In this document: piece after piece, positions 30,832-39,666 of the stretch
Layout: each line of letters begins with the position of its first letter
How positions within the stretch are numbered: position 1 is the stretch's first letter
NCBI GenBank assembly: GCA_963780675.1
Contig: CAWACR010000010.1
Span: forward strand, 124,001 to 188,000
DNA: 64,000 bases
Reading direction: 5' to 3'
Source of the DNA: JAHECE01 sp963780675
GTDB taxonomy: Bacteria; Actinomycetota; Actinomycetes; Actinomycetales; JAHECE01
Notes under the pieces: generated by a model
What the model was told of the DNA's origin: nothing
Database searches by the model: none
Seen by the model: the letters and a program-made list of their open reading frames with translations, nothing else
Translations under genes and position numbers: made by a program

Positions 30832-31589
30832 GCGCGAGCGAGGTGACCGGCAGCCTGTCCGCGGTCGACGTGCTGCTCTGGGCCGTGCTGCCGTACGTGA
30901 CGATGGCGGTGTTCGTCGTCGGGCTCGTCTGGCGGTACCGCTACGACAAGTTCGGCTGGACCACCCGGTCGAGCCAGCTCTACGAGCGGAAACTCCTCCG
31001 CATCGCGAGCCCCCTGTTCCACCTGGGCTTCCTCGCCGTCATCGTGGGGCACGTGGTGGGACTCGTCATCCCCGAGTCCTGGACCGAGGCGCTCGGCATC
31101 TCCGAGGGGGCCTACCACGCGGCCGCCGTCGGCCTGGGGCTCGTGGCCGGCGCGGCGACGCTCGGCGGAATCGCCCTGCTCGTCTACCGGCGCCGAACCG
31201 TGGGCCCGGTCTTCGCCTCGACCACCCGGAACGACAAGACGATGTACCTGTTCCTCGTCGGCGCGATCTCGCTCGGGGTGCTCACCACCCTGGTCGGGGC
31301 AGGGGTGATCGGGGACGGGCACAACTACCGCGAGGACGTCTCGCCATGGTTCCGCTCGATCTTCCTGCTGAACCCCCAGCCGGAACTCATGGCCGGTGCG
31401 CCGCCGTCGTTCCGGATCCATGCGGTCGCGGGCCTGCTCGTCTTCATCGTCTGGCCGTTCACGCGGCTGGTGCACGCCTTCAGCGCGCCGCTCGCCTACC
31501 TCACCCGGCCCTACGTGATCTACCGAGACCGGGGTGCGCACGACGCCGGCAACCGGCCCGTCCGCCGGGGCTGGGAGAAGGTCGGCTGA
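30828..31589 (+). CDS. narI: respiratory nitrate reductase gamma subunit (heme b)
   Basis: NarI is the membrane anchor that takes electrons from menaquinol and passes them to NarH. The 253 residues contain five hydrophobic helices. Histidines in HLGFLAVIVGHVVG and in FRIHAVAGLLVFIVWPF with LVHAFS are the expected heme b ligands. It overlaps narJ (ATGA). Its stop at 31587-31589 falls inside a 12-bp tandem repeat. Confidence 0.95.
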   Translation: MSASEVTGSLSAVDVLLWAVLPYVTMAVFVVGLVWRYRYDKFGWTTRSSQLYERKLLRIASPLFHLGFLAVIVGHVVGLVIPESWTEALGISEGAYHAAAVGLGLVAGAATLGGIALLVYRRRTVGPVFASTTRNDKTMYLFLVGAISLGVLTTLVGAGVIGDGHNYREDVSPWFRSIFLLNPQPELMAGAPPSFRIHAVAGLLVFIVWPFTRLVHAFSAPLAYLTRPYVIYRDRGAHDAGNRPVRRGWEKVG

Positions 31590-31655
31590 TGGGTCGGCAG
31601 ACGGGTCGGCAGACGGGTCCGCTGATGGGTCGGCAGACGGGTCGGCAGATGCGGG
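31583..31655. repeat. 12-bp tandem repeat across the narI stop
   Basis: About six imperfect copies of gtcggcagacgg run through the end of narI. In the molybdate-transporter frame they would encode repeated Ser-Ala-Asp-Gly; in the frame starting at 31589 they encode Gly-Arg-Gln-Thr repeats. Copy number may vary between strains. Confidence 0.75.
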
Positions 31656-31666
31656 CGGCCGGGTGA
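31589..31666 (+). CDS. 25-codon repeat-encoded ORF after narI (doubtful)
   Basis: The ATG overlaps the narI stop as TGATG, and the frame runs through the 12-bp repeats to a TGA at 31664-31666, which overlaps the GTG at 31663. The geometry could couple narI to the transporter, but the peptide is pure repeat and may have no role of its own. Confidence 0.25.
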   Translation: MGRQTGRQTGPLMGRQTGRQMRAAG

Positions 31667-33117
31667 CTCACGCGCACCCGGTCCCGGGATCCGGGCGGGC
31701 TGCGGCGCACGCCGGGATCGCGGGTACCGTCACGCGCGTGACGCCCGACGTCCCGCCCGCGAGCCCGGTCGACGGCAGCGCTGCGGGCAGTGCCGCCGGC
31801 CGTGGCACCGGCAGCGGCAGCGCCACCGGCAGCGCCGCGAGCACGGTCGTGCGCCCGGTCGGGTCCACCGACGCACGCGCTTCCGTGGGCGCCGGGGTGT
31901 CCTCGCCCGCGGAGCGGCCCGGCCTCGCCCCGATGCGGTTCACGCGGACGGAACTCGCGGGAGCGGTGGCCGACCTCGGCGTCCTGCTGCCCATCGCCGT
32001 CGCCCTCATCGTGAGCAACGGGCTCTCGGCCACGGCCGTGCTCGTGCCCGCGGGCCTGCTCTCCATCACCGCGGCGCTCGTCTACCGCCTCCCGGTGCCG
32101 GTCCAGCCCCTCAAGGCGTTCGGCGCGATCGCCATCGCGCAGGGCCTCGGCACACCAGAGATCGCCGCCGGGGCGCTGCTCATGGGCGCGATCTTCCTGG
32201 TGCTCGGTGCGACGGGGTTGCTCGACCGCGTGGCCCGGATCTTCCCGCGCGCCGTCATCCGCGGCATCCAGATCTCGGTCGGACTGCTCTTCCTGAAGAT
32301 CGCCTACCAGCTCATCGCCCAGACCCCCGCTCCCTTCGCCGATCACGCCGTGTCCGCGCCGGTGCTCGCCCTCCTGGCCGTGGTCGCGCTCGGCCTCGCC
32401 CTCGCGCTGCGGGCCAAGGGCGTGACTCTCGCGCTCGTGGGCGTCGCCGTCGTCGTCGCGGTGGTGCGCAGCCCCGGCGACCTTCCCCTCGGGCCGTCCG
32501 CTGTCGCCGTGCCCTCGCTCAGCGGGGCCGCGTTCGCCACCGCTCTCACCGTCCTGGTCCTCCCCCAGCTGCCGCTCACCTTCGCCAACTCCTGCCTGGC
32601 GACGGCGGACGCGGCACGGACCTACTACGGACCGGCCCAGGCCCGGCGCGTGACCCCGAGCCGGTTGGCCGTGACGCTGGGCCTGGCGAACCTCGGGACC
32701 GGGGCGATCGGCGGGATGCCCCTGTGCCACGGCGCCGGGGGGATGTCGGCGCACCACGCGTTCGGCGCACGGACGGGGGGCGCGCCGCTGGCGCTCGGGG
32801 CGACGCTGGTCGTCGTCGGGGTCGGCCTCGGCGCCGCCCTGCCGCAGGTCCTGGGCGCCTTCCCCGTCGCGGTGCTCGCCGCGCTGCTGGCGGTGGCCGG
32901 CATCGCACATCTCGGCCTGGCCCGTGACCTGCGCGGGGCGTGGCCGTGGGTGGTCGCGATCGGCGTCGGGGTGGCCGGAGTGCTGGGCAACCTCGCCCTC
33001 GCGCTCGGCCTGGGGCTCGCCTTGTGGTGGGTCGCCGCGGCGGTGGGCTCGTCGAAGCGACGGCGCGCCGAGCGGGCCGCACCCGACCTGATCCGGGAAG
33101 GCAGCGTGGTCGTGTGA
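31663..33117 (+). CDS. MOT1-like molybdate transporter
   Basis: This SulP-related putative sulfate/molybdate transporter has about ten to twelve hydrophobic helices. Both family signatures are present: PVQPLKAFGAIAIAQG after the second helix pair, and LPQLPLTFANSCLATADAA later. Helices begin at about 31950, after a disordered Gly/Ser/Ala stretch, so the start is uncertain: GTG at 31663 (used), GTG at 31738, or ATG at 31933 immediately before FTRTELAGAVADLG. It sits between narI and Moco genes, and its TGA overlaps the mogA GTG, which supports molybdate rather than sulfate. It would take the role ModABC plays elsewhere. Confidence 0.86.
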   Translation: MTHAHPVPGSGRAAAHAGIAGTVTRVTPDVPPASPVDGSAAGSAAGRGTGSGSATGSAASTVVRPVGSTDARASVGAGVSSPAERPGLAPMRFTRTELAGAVADLGVLLPIAVALIVSNGLSATAVLVPAGLLSITAALVYRLPVPVQPLKAFGAIAIAQGLGTPEIAAGALLMGAIFLVLGATGLLDRVARIFPRAVIRGIQISVGLLFLKIAYQLIAQTPAPFADHAVSAPVLALLAVVALGLALALRAKGVTLALVGVAVVVAVVRSPGDLPLGPSAVAVPSLSGAAFATALTVLVLPQLPLTFANSCLATADAARTYYGPAQARRVTPSRLAVTLGLANLGTGAIGGMPLCHGAGGMSAHHAFGARTGGAPLALGATLVVVGVGLGAALPQVLGAFPVAVLAALLAVAGIAHLGLARDLRGAWPWVVAIGVGVAGVLGNLALALGLGLALWWVAAAVGSSKRRRAERAAPDLIREGSVVV

Positions 33118-33694
33118 CCCAGCATCCGGCCGCGCACGACGACGCCGCCGGTCTCGGCAGAGGGCGCCCCACCCTCGTCGGCGCCACCGTCGCCAGCGCC
33201 ACCCCCGTCAACGCCGCCGTGATCACCGTGTCCGACAGGTGCGCGCGCGGTGAGGCCGTCGACCTCTCGGGCGAGGTGCTGGCCTCGGGGCTGCGCGAGG
33301 CGGGGTTCACCGTCGCCGACGTCCGGGTGGTCCCGGACGGCGCCGAGAGCGTCGAGGCCGCCCTGCGGTCCGCGCTCTCCGGTGGCGCCCGCGTGGTCCT
33401 CACGACGGGCGGCACGGGCGTCGGCCCGCGCGACCGCACGCCCGAGGGGACGTCCCGGGTGATCGACCTGGCGCTGCCCGGGGTCGCGGAGGCGATCCGC
33501 GCGGCCGCGGGACCCGCCGTGCCGGCCGCCGTGCTGTCCCGCGCCATCGCGGGGGTGACCGCGCCGTGGCGGACGGGGCGCGCGCCGTCGTCGTCAATCT
33601 CCCCGGCTCGCCGCGGGGGGCCGGGGAAGGGCTCGCCGTCGTGCTCCCGTTGCTGCCGCACCTGCTCGACCAACTCGACGGCGGGGGGCACTGA
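33114..33694 (+). CDS. mogA: molybdopterin adenylyltransferase, MogA/MoaB family (one frame break)
   Basis: This enzyme activates molybdopterin with AMP before molybdate insertion. The fold is marked by VITVSDRCARGEAVDLSG and the phosphate-binding TTGGTGVGPRDRTPEGT. Near 33565 the frame changes; in the next frame the family end reads VVVNLPGSPRGAGEGLAVVL and terminates at 33692-33694, overlapping moaE (TGATG). Corrected length is about 193 residues. GTG at 33114 overlaps the transporter stop. MoaB and MogA names are used interchangeably for this group. Confidence 0.9.
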
Positions 33695-34131
33695 TGGGTG
33701 ATCAGAGGCAGCAGGCGGCGCTCGCGCGCCTGGAGTCCACGCCGCTCGACGTCGCCGCGCACCTCGCGGCGGTCGCGTCGCCGCACGCGGGGGCGGTCGC
33801 CACGTTCGTCGGCACCGTGCGGGACCACGACCCCGGGGCCGACGGCGAGGTGGTGGCGCTCGAGTACAGCGCGCACCCGGACGCCTCTGCCGTGCTGGTG
33901 GCGATCGCGGGCGAATTCGCCGGGCGCGAGGGCGTGCTCGGCCTCGCCGTCAGCCACCGCGTGGGGAGCCTGTCGGTCGGGGATCCGGCGATCGTCGCGT
34001 GCGTGGCGACGGCCCACCGCGCGCTCGCCTTCGAGGTGTGCCGGGACCTGGTGGAGCGGGTCAAGGCGGAGCTGCCCGTGTGGAAGAGGCAGGTCGAGGC
34101 CGACGGCTCGCACACCTGGGTGGGGTTGTGA
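33694..34131 (+). CDS. moaE: molybdopterin synthase catalytic subunit
   Basis: MoaE transfers sulfur from the MoaD thiocarboxylate to precursor Z. It is 145 residues; GAVATFVGTVRDHDPG is the N-terminal core. The catalytic lysines lie in ERVKAELPVWKRQ (Lys124 and Lys131). It overlaps mogA at the start and moaA at the end (GTGA). Its partner moaD is on the opposite strand about 1 kb away. The frame is intact. Confidence 0.95.
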   Translation: MGDQRQQAALARLESTPLDVAAHLAAVASPHAGAVATFVGTVRDHDPGADGEVVALEYSAHPDASAVLVAIAGEFAGREGVLGLAVSHRVGSLSVGDPAIVACVATAHRALAFEVCRDLVERVKAELPVWKRQVEADGSHTWVGL

Positions 34132-35151
34132 CCGGCCCCGCGGCGGGGCGCCCTGCCCTGACCGACACCTTCGGCCGCGTGCACCGCGACCTGCGGATCT
34201 CGCTCACCGACCGCTGCTCCCTGCGCTGCACGTACTGCATGCCGGCCGAGGGGGTGCCGTGGCTGCCCGGGCCAAGTCTCATGACCACGGACGAACTGGT
34301 GCACCTGGCGCGCATCGCCGTCGACCTCGGGATCGACGAGATCCGCCTCACCGGGGGTGAGCCCCTCCTGCGGCCCGACGTGGTCGACGTCGTCGCGCGG
34401 ATGGCCGCCCTGCGCGCGCCACACGTGCCGCACGGCCCCGACGTCTCGCTCACCACGAACGCCCTGCGGCTTCCCGCGCTCGCGCAGCCCCTCGCCGACG
34501 CCGGCCTGAGCCGGGTGAACATCTCGCTCGACACCCTGCGGCGGGACCGGTTCCGCGAGCTCACGCGGCGCGACCGGCTCACCGACACCCTCGCCGGCAT
34601 CGCCGCCGCGGACGCCGCCGGGCTGGCGCCGATCAAGCTCAACGCCGTCGTCATGCGGGGGGTCAACGAGGACGAGGTAGTGGATCTCGTGCGCTTCGCC
34701 GTCCGCCACGGCTACGAGATGCGGTTCATCGAGCAGATGCCGCTCGACGCCGGGCACGTGTGGTCCCGCGCGCGCATGGTGACCAGGGCCGGAGATCCTC
34801 GCCGCGCTCACCGGCGCGTTCGACCTCACGCCCCTCGCGGGGCGGGGCGCGGCGCCGGCCGAGCGCTGGCTGGTCGACGGCGGGCCCGCCACCGTCGGCG
34901 TCATCGCCTCGGTCAGCGCGCCCTTCTGCGGGGCCTGCGACCGGGTCCGCCTCACCGCCGACGGCAAGATCCGGTCCTGCCTCTTCGCGCGCGTCGAGAC
35001 CGACCTCGGCGGGCTGCTCCGGGGCGGGGCGTCGGACGAGGAGATCGCCGAGGCGCTGCGCGCGTGCCTGCGGGGGAAACTGCCCGGTCACGGCATCGAC
35101 AACCCGACATTTCTCCAGCCCGACCGCCCGATGAACGCGATCGGCGGCTGA
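34128..35151 (+). CDS. moaA: GTP 3',8-cyclase, radical SAM (one frame break)
   Basis: MoaA makes the first Moco intermediate from GTP. The radical-SAM cluster is C30-x3-C34-x2-C37 (CSLRCTYCMP). The second 4Fe-4S site is in APFCGACDRVRL plus the cysteine of IRSCLF. The protein ends in Gly-Gly, needed for activity in MoaA. One extra base near 34793 breaks the frame between RARMVTRA and EILAALTGAFDL. Corrected length is about 340 residues. The GTG at 34128 overlaps moaE, and the gene ends 22 bp from convergent moaD. Confidence 0.95.
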
Positions 35152-35173
35152 GCCCAGCCCCCTTGTCCGCTCC

Positions 35174-35410
35174 TCAGCCGCCGGCGAAGGGTGGCAGGAC
35201 GTCGACGACGGCGCCTGTCGGCACCGCGTCGGCGTCGCCGGCGCGAACACCTTCCACGAGCACCGCGCACCGGCCCAGGACGCGGGCGAAGGCAGGACCG
35301 TGCGCGGCGGTCATCGCCGCCCGCAACTCGCCGACCGACGCCGCGTCGAGAGCCTCCTCATCGCACCCGGCGGCCTCGGCCGCGCCCGCGAAGTAGCGGA
35401 CCGTCACCAC
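35174..35410 (-). CDS. moaD: molybdopterin synthase sulfur-carrier subunit
   Basis: This is a ubiquitin-like carrier that ends in Gly-Gly (VVDVLPPFAGG); its C-terminal glycine is adenylated by MoeB and thiolated. It is about 78 residues from GTG at 35410 or 35407; a GAAGGG site lies about ten bases upstream. It follows the DUF6457 gene by 14 bp and is last in the minus-strand Moco operon. Confidence 0.9.
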   Translation of the reverse strand: MVTVRYFAGAAEAAGCDEEALDAASVGELRAAMTAAHGPAFARVLGRCAVLVEGVRAGDADAVPTGAVVDVLPPFAGG

Positions 35411-35424
35411 GCCGTCCGGACCCT

Positions 35425-35724
35425 TCAGGCCGACTCGCCGGCGGCCGAACCCCACCGCTCCGCGAGAGCGCTCGTCCGTGCGGCTGCGGCCGCGACGTCG
35501 TCGGCCGTGCCGCCCGCGCGCTGAGCGGCCAGGCCGACCAGGAACAGGCTGAGGGGGGCGGCGGGTCGGGCTACGCCGTGCGCCACGTCACGGGCGACGT
35601 CGAGCAGTCCGGCCACGTCGAAGGCGGTCGGCTCGAGGTCGAGTTCCGCGGCGAGGGCCGCCATCCAGTCGTCGAGCGTGCTGCCGGGCCGGGCCTCGGG
35701 GGCGCCGGCTGCGGGCTGGGTCAT
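35425..35724 (-). CDS. DUF6457 small protein, Moco operon
   Basis: The 99-residue helical protein has the core LDDWMAALAAELDLEP and LLDVARDVAHGVARPAAPLS, as seen in actinobacterial proteins found beside, or fused to, MobA. Its ATG overlaps the mobA stop (ATGA at 35721-35724) and it precedes moaD. No biochemical role is known; the context suggests a part in Moco nucleotide attachment or handling. Confidence 0.82.
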   Translation of the reverse strand: MTQPAAGAPEARPGSTLDDWMAALAAELDLEPTAFDVAGLLDVARDVAHGVARPAAPLSLFLVGLAAQRAGGTADDVAAAAARTSALAERWGSAAGESA

Positions 35725-36446
35725 GACGCACCTCCCTGTGCGCGCCCCTCGGCGCGACGCCCGCCATCGTCCCACGCGGCGACGTCGTCCCAGGTGTCGA
35801 CGTCCACCCCGTGACCGCCGGGATCGGGGACCTGCGCCAGCCGCAGCCCGCCCACCAGCGCCCGCATCGAGGCGCCCGCGAGGCCACCGCCGGCGGCCAG
35901 GCGCGCGACGGCCGCGTCGAGGGCCGGCCGGCGGTAGGCGGCGGCCAGCATCTGGGGGTGACCGTCGTCGTCGACCAGCACTGCACCGTCGACCAGCACT
36001 GCGCCGTCGACCTCGCCGGCCTCGCCGCCCGTCTCGCCGCTCGCGGCCGCGAGGAGCGCGCTGGTGACCCCGGCTACCCGCGGGAGGTCGCACGCCAGCA
36101 CGAGGACGAGCGGGGCGCCACCGGGGAAGGCGGCGAGACCCGCGGCGAGCCCGGCGACCGGCCCGCCGCCGGGCGGGTCTTCGCGCGTCACCCGGACGCC
36201 GCGCGGGGCCACCTCGCCGGGCCCGACCACGACCACCTCCCGGGCGCCCGCCGTCGCGTCGAGCGTGCGGTCCAGGAGGCGGCGGCCCGCGAGGAGGACG
36301 TCCGGCTTGGACGCTCCCCCGAGCCGGCGGGCGCGCCCGCCGGCGAGCACGACGGCGTCGAACGCCGCGATGTCAGGGCCCTCGCCGTCGGCTCCGGCGG
36401 CGCTACCAGGCACCGGACCTCGGTTCGTCGTCCCGGCGCCAGTCAC
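35721..36446 (-). CDS. mobA: molybdenum cofactor guanylyltransferase
   Basis: MobA adds GMP to Moco to give MGD, the form used by NarG and the assimilatory reductase. The nucleotidyltransferase signature VLAGGRARRLGGASKPD is near residue 33, and DDDGHPQMLAAAYRR comes later. With ATG at 36446 the gene overlaps moaC by 44 bp; a GTG at 36413 with GAGG just upstream would cut the overlap to 11 bp and may be the real start. A short in-frame duplication (VDGAVLVDGAVLVDD, about 35975-36010) lengthens one loop. Confidence 0.9.
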   Translation of the reverse strand: MTGAGTTNRGPVPGSAAGADGEGPDIAAFDAVVLAGGRARRLGGASKPDVLLAGRRLLDRTLDATAGAREVVVVGPGEVAPRGVRVTREDPPGGGPVAGLAAGLAAFPGGAPLVLVLACDLPRVAGVTSALLAAASGETGGEAGEVDGAVLVDGAVLVDDDGHPQMLAAAYRRPALDAAVARLAAGGGLAGASMRALVGGLRLAQVPDPGGHGVDVDTWDDVAAWDDGGRRAEGRAQGGAS

Positions 36447-36921
36447 CCGAGCGCCCGCCCGACTTCGCGACGAGCCGCACCCGCTCGATCTCGACGGCCT
36501 TGTCCATGCCCTTGACCATGTCGACCACGGCGAGCGCGGCGACGCTGACGGCGGTCAGCGCCTCCATCTCCACGCCGGTGCGGTCGGCGGTGCGCACGGT
36601 CGCGACGACGCGGACGCCGTCGTCCTCGATGCTCAGGTCGACCGCCGCCCCGTGCACGCCGATCACGTGCGCGAGCGGGAGGAGGTCCGGGGTGCGCTTG
36701 GCCGCCGCGATGCCGGCGATGCGGGCGACGGCGAGCACGTCACCCTTGGGGACGGCGCCCGACCGGAGCGCCGCGACGACGCCCGGCGCGCAGCGCACGA
36801 AGCCCTCGGCCGTGGCCTGCCGGACGGTCGGGGCCTTGGCCGTCACGTCGACCATCCGGGCGTGGCCCGCGGCGTCGAGGTGGGTGAAGGCGGTCGGGCT
36901 CGGCGCGCTGCTCTCGCTCAC
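36403..36921 (-). CDS. moaC: cyclic pyranopterin monophosphate synthase
   Basis: MoaC converts the MoaA product to cPMP. The 172 residues include KRTPDLLPLAHVIGVHG, GVEMEALTAVSVAALAVVDM and MDKAVEIERVRLVAKSGGRS, the three strongest family motifs. It overlaps moeA by four bases (36918-36921) and the mobA start at its 3' end. The frame is intact. Confidence 0.96.
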   Translation of the reverse strand: MSESSAPSPTAFTHLDAAGHARMVDVTAKAPTVRQATAEGFVRCAPGVVAALRSGAVPKGDVLAVARIAGIAAAKRTPDLLPLAHVIGVHGAAVDLSIEDDGVRVVATVRTADRTGVEMEALTAVSVAALAVVDMVKGMDKAVEIERVRLVAKSGGRSGDWRRDDEPRSGAW

Positions 36922-38345
36922 GGCTCGATCATGCCCGACGGCGCGGTCTCCCCGGTCAGCATGACCGCGACCGTATCCCCGGGGTGCACCTCGGCGACGT
37001 CGGCGTCCACGATCCCGAGGCCGTTCGCCGCGGCGAGCGTGACCGCGAGGTGCGAGCCCGAACCGCGCGGCCCGGCGGGGCGCACCTCCCAGCCCTGCTC
37101 ACCGCGGGTCGCGACCACCGCGATGTACTGGCGGCGCCCCGGGGGCGTGCGCCAGCCGTCGCTCACGCGGGCCGCGACCACCCGTCGATGCGCGGCCGCC
37201 GTCGCCAGCCCGCGCATCACCTGCAGCGCCGGCCGGACGAACACCTCGAACGAGACGTAGGCGCTCACCGGGTTGCCGGGCAGGGCGAAGACCGGGACCC
37301 GGGCGCCGTCGGCCCGCGCCAGGGTGCCGAAGCCCTGCGGCTTGCCCGGCTGCATCGCGACGGTGGTGAAGGTGACGCCGGAGGGCTCGCCCGCGGCCCG
37401 CCCGCCACCGCCGGGCCCCCCACCCGACCGCCCGCCGGCGAGGAGCTCCTTGACGACGTCGTAGGCGCCCACGCTCACCCCGCCGGAGGTGACGATCGCA
37501 TCGACGGCACCGAACCCGTCTGCACCGAGCCCGTCTGCACCGAGCCCGACGGCACCGAGCCCGTCGACAGCACCGAGCGCCTCGGCACCCCCCAGACCGA
37601 GCAGGGCGTCGAGCACCTCGCCCAGGCGGGCGGCGTCGTCGGGCACGGCGCCCACCCGGACCGCCTCGCAGCCCGCCGCCCGCACGGCGGCGGCGAGCAA
37701 GTAGGAGTTGGAGTCGGGGATGAGGCCGCGGCGCAGACCCTGTCCGCGCAGACCCTGTCCGCGCAGACCCTGGCCGGGAGGCACGAGCTCGCTGCCGGTC
37801 GAGACGACCGCGACGCGCGGCCGGGGGTACGCCCGCACCACGCCGTGCCCGGTGGCCGCGGCCGCCGCGACCTGCGCCGCGCCCAGGACGACGCCGGCGC
37901 GCAGCACCAGGTCGCCCACCGCGACGTCCTCGCCGGTCCGGCGGACGTGGCGGCCGACGACGGCGGGGGCCGTGATCGCGACACGCACCGTGCCGCCGTC
38001 GGTCACCTCCACGGGCACCACCGCGTCGGCGGTCCTGGGGACCGGCGCACCGGTCATGATCCGGGCGCAGGTCCCGGGCTCGAGCAGGGGGTCCTCGGCA
38101 GAGCCCGCCGGCAGGTCGGCGACCACGCGCAGGGCGACGGGCTGCTCCGGCGAGGCCGCGGCGACGTCGGCGGCCAGCACCGCGTAGCCGTCCATCGCCG
38201 AGTTGTCGAAGGACGGGACCGCGAGCGCGGCGCGGACGTCGGCGGCGAGCACGAGCCCGTCCGCGTCGGCGAGCGGGACGTCGGTCGGGGTGCCCGGGGC
38301 CACGGCTCGGAGGATCGCCGCGCTGTGCTCCTCGACGGTTCTCAT
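36918..38345 (-). CDS. moeA: molybdopterin molybdenumtransferase
   Basis: MoeA inserts molybdate into adenylylated molybdopterin. Motifs include PSFDNSAMDGYAV at the N-terminus, IMTGAPVPRTADAVVPVE, VTSGGVSVGAYDVVKELL and FALPGNPVSAYVSFEVF. At 475 residues it is about 60 longer than usual, because of in-frame insertions: three copies of GQGLR near residue 192 and repeated LGA(D/V)GLG near residue 265, both encoded by 15-bp tandem repeats, plus a Gly-rich loop after KELLAGG. These sit in loops between domains and probably do not harm the fold. It overlaps moaC. Confidence 0.94.
   Translation of the reverse strand: MRTVEEHSAAILRAVAPGTPTDVPLADADGLVLAADVRAALAVPSFDNSAMDGYAVLAADVAAASPEQPVALRVVADLPAGSAEDPLLEPGTCARIMTGAPVPRTADAVVPVEVTDGGTVRVAITAPAVVGRHVRRTGEDVAVGDLVLRAGVVLGAAQVAAAAATGHGVVRAYPRPRVAVVSTGSELVPPGQGLRGQGLRGQGLRRGLIPDSNSYLLAAAVRAAGCEAVRVGAVPDDAARLGEVLDALLGLGGAEALGAVDGLGAVGLGADGLGADGFGAVDAIVTSGGVSVGAYDVVKELLAGGRSGGGPGGGGRAAGEPSGVTFTTVAMQPGKPQGFGTLARADGARVPVFALPGNPVSAYVSFEVFVRPALQVMRGLATAAAHRRVVAARVSDGWRTPPGRRQYIAVVATRGEQGWEVRPAGPRGSGSHLAVTLAAANGLGIVDADVAEVHPGDTVAVMLTGETAPSGMIEP
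37511..37570. repeat. 15-bp tandem repeat inside moeA (four copies)
   Basis: Four consecutive units related to cgagcccgtctgcac lie in frame with moeA, adding a Gly/Leu/Ala-rich loop without breaking it. Confidence 0.8.
37731..37775. repeat. 15-bp tandem repeat inside moeA (three copies)
   Basis: Two identical copies of gcgcagaccctgtcc are followed by a third with one change (ggcc for gtcc). The unit is a multiple of three, so the moeA frame is kept. Confidence 0.85.
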
Positions 38346-38416
38346 CCCGCGGCGCTCCTCATCGCACGGCCCTTCTCACAGTCCTTCTCACGGTCCTTCT
38401 CATCCCGCGGTCCGTC
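38346..38416. repeat. short repeats between moeB-like gene and moeA
   Basis: The 71-bp gap holds repeated ccttctcac-type units (near 38370-38402) and two copies of ctcatcccgcgg. No ribosome-binding or hairpin signal stands out beyond these. Confidence 0.5.
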
Positions 38417-39666
38417 TCAGTGCACCGGGGCGGCGTCGAGGGCGGCCTGGTGCGCCCACCACGCGTGGATGCCGCCCTCGAGGTGCACGACGTCGTCACG
38501 CCCCGCCGCCCGGACCAGGCGCAGGGCCTCGGCCGATCGCGCACCCCCCGCGCAGTGCAGCACCACCGGCACGTCGGCCGGGATCGCCGCCAGCCCCGAG
38601 CCCGACCGCAGGGCCGAGAGCGGGACCAGCCGGGCGCCGTCGATCGCCCCGGCGGCGTGCTCGTGCGGCTCACGCACGTCGACGACGGCGAGGCGCTCCC
38701 CCGTCCGCAGCCGCGCCGCGAGCTCGGCGGCGGTCACGGTCGGCACGGGCGCGGGGTCGACGTGAGACGGCGACGGCGAGCCCGGGTTGGCGGGCCACGC
38801 CCCGCACATCGGCGCGGGGACCGCGGCGTCGAGCGCCGTCGTCGTCGTCGCCGCTCGTCGTCGTCGTCGTCGTCGTCGCCGGTCGCCCGCCCGGCCACCC
38901 TCCCCGGCGAGCGCCGCAGCGGGACCTCCCGCCAGCGGGCGGCGAGCGCGTCGAGCGTGGCCACGCGACCGAGCAGCGGCTCCCCCACGCCGGTGATCAC
39001 CTTGATCGCCTCGGTGGCCATGAGCGAGCCGACCTGGCCGCACATCGCCCCGACCACGCCGGCCTCCGCGCAGGAGGGCACCTCGTGCGCGGCGGGCGGG
39101 TCGGGGAAGAGGTCCCGCAGGTCGACGCCGGGGCCTTCCGGGGGGCGCGACCAGAACACGGACACCTGCGCGTCGAAACCGAGCACCGAGCCCCACACGA
39201 GGGGCAGGCCGAGCTCCGCGCACGCGTCGTTGACCAGGTAGCGCGTGGGGAAGTTGTCGGTGCCGTCGAGCACGAGGTCGTAGCCCCGCAGGACGTCGAG
39301 CACGTTCCCGGCGTGCAGGTCGCCGTCGTGCGCCCGGACCTCGATCCCGGCGTCGATCTCCAGGACGGCCTCGCGCGCGCTCGCCACCTTGCGGCGGCCG
39401 ACGTCGGCGTGTCCGTGGATGACCTGCCGCTGGAGGTTGGTCAGGTCGACCTCGTCGCGGTCGACGATGCCGAGGGTGCCCACCCCCGCCGCGGCGAGGT
39501 AGAGGAGGACCGGGGAGCCCAGGCCACCGGCGCCGACGACGCACACGCGGGCGCCTCGCAGCCGCCGCTGCCCGACCTCTCCGAGCTGCCGCAACACGGT
39601 GTGCCGGGAGAAGCGCAGGGCATCGGCCGCCGTCAGCGGCGGGCCGGGATCGACGAGGGCACGCAT
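38417..39666 (-). CDS. moeB: MoeB/ThiF-type adenylyltransferase fused to rhodanese domain (frame break in linker)
   Basis: It adenylylates the MoaD C-terminus; the rhodanese part can supply sulfur. The ThiF domain has VVGAGGLGSPVLLYLAAAGV, RDEVDLTNLQRQV and DGTDNFPTRYLVND. The rhodanese domain has VVDVREPHEHAAGAIDGA and the active cysteine in VVLHCAGGARSAEALR. The domains lie in different frames; the switch is in a (GTC)n run at about 38836-38880 that would encode poly-Asp or poly-Arg. The linker may be mis-sequenced, or the fusion may be broken. ATG at 39666 starts the normal ThiF N-terminus. It is the first gene of the minus-strand Moco operon. Confidence 0.87.
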
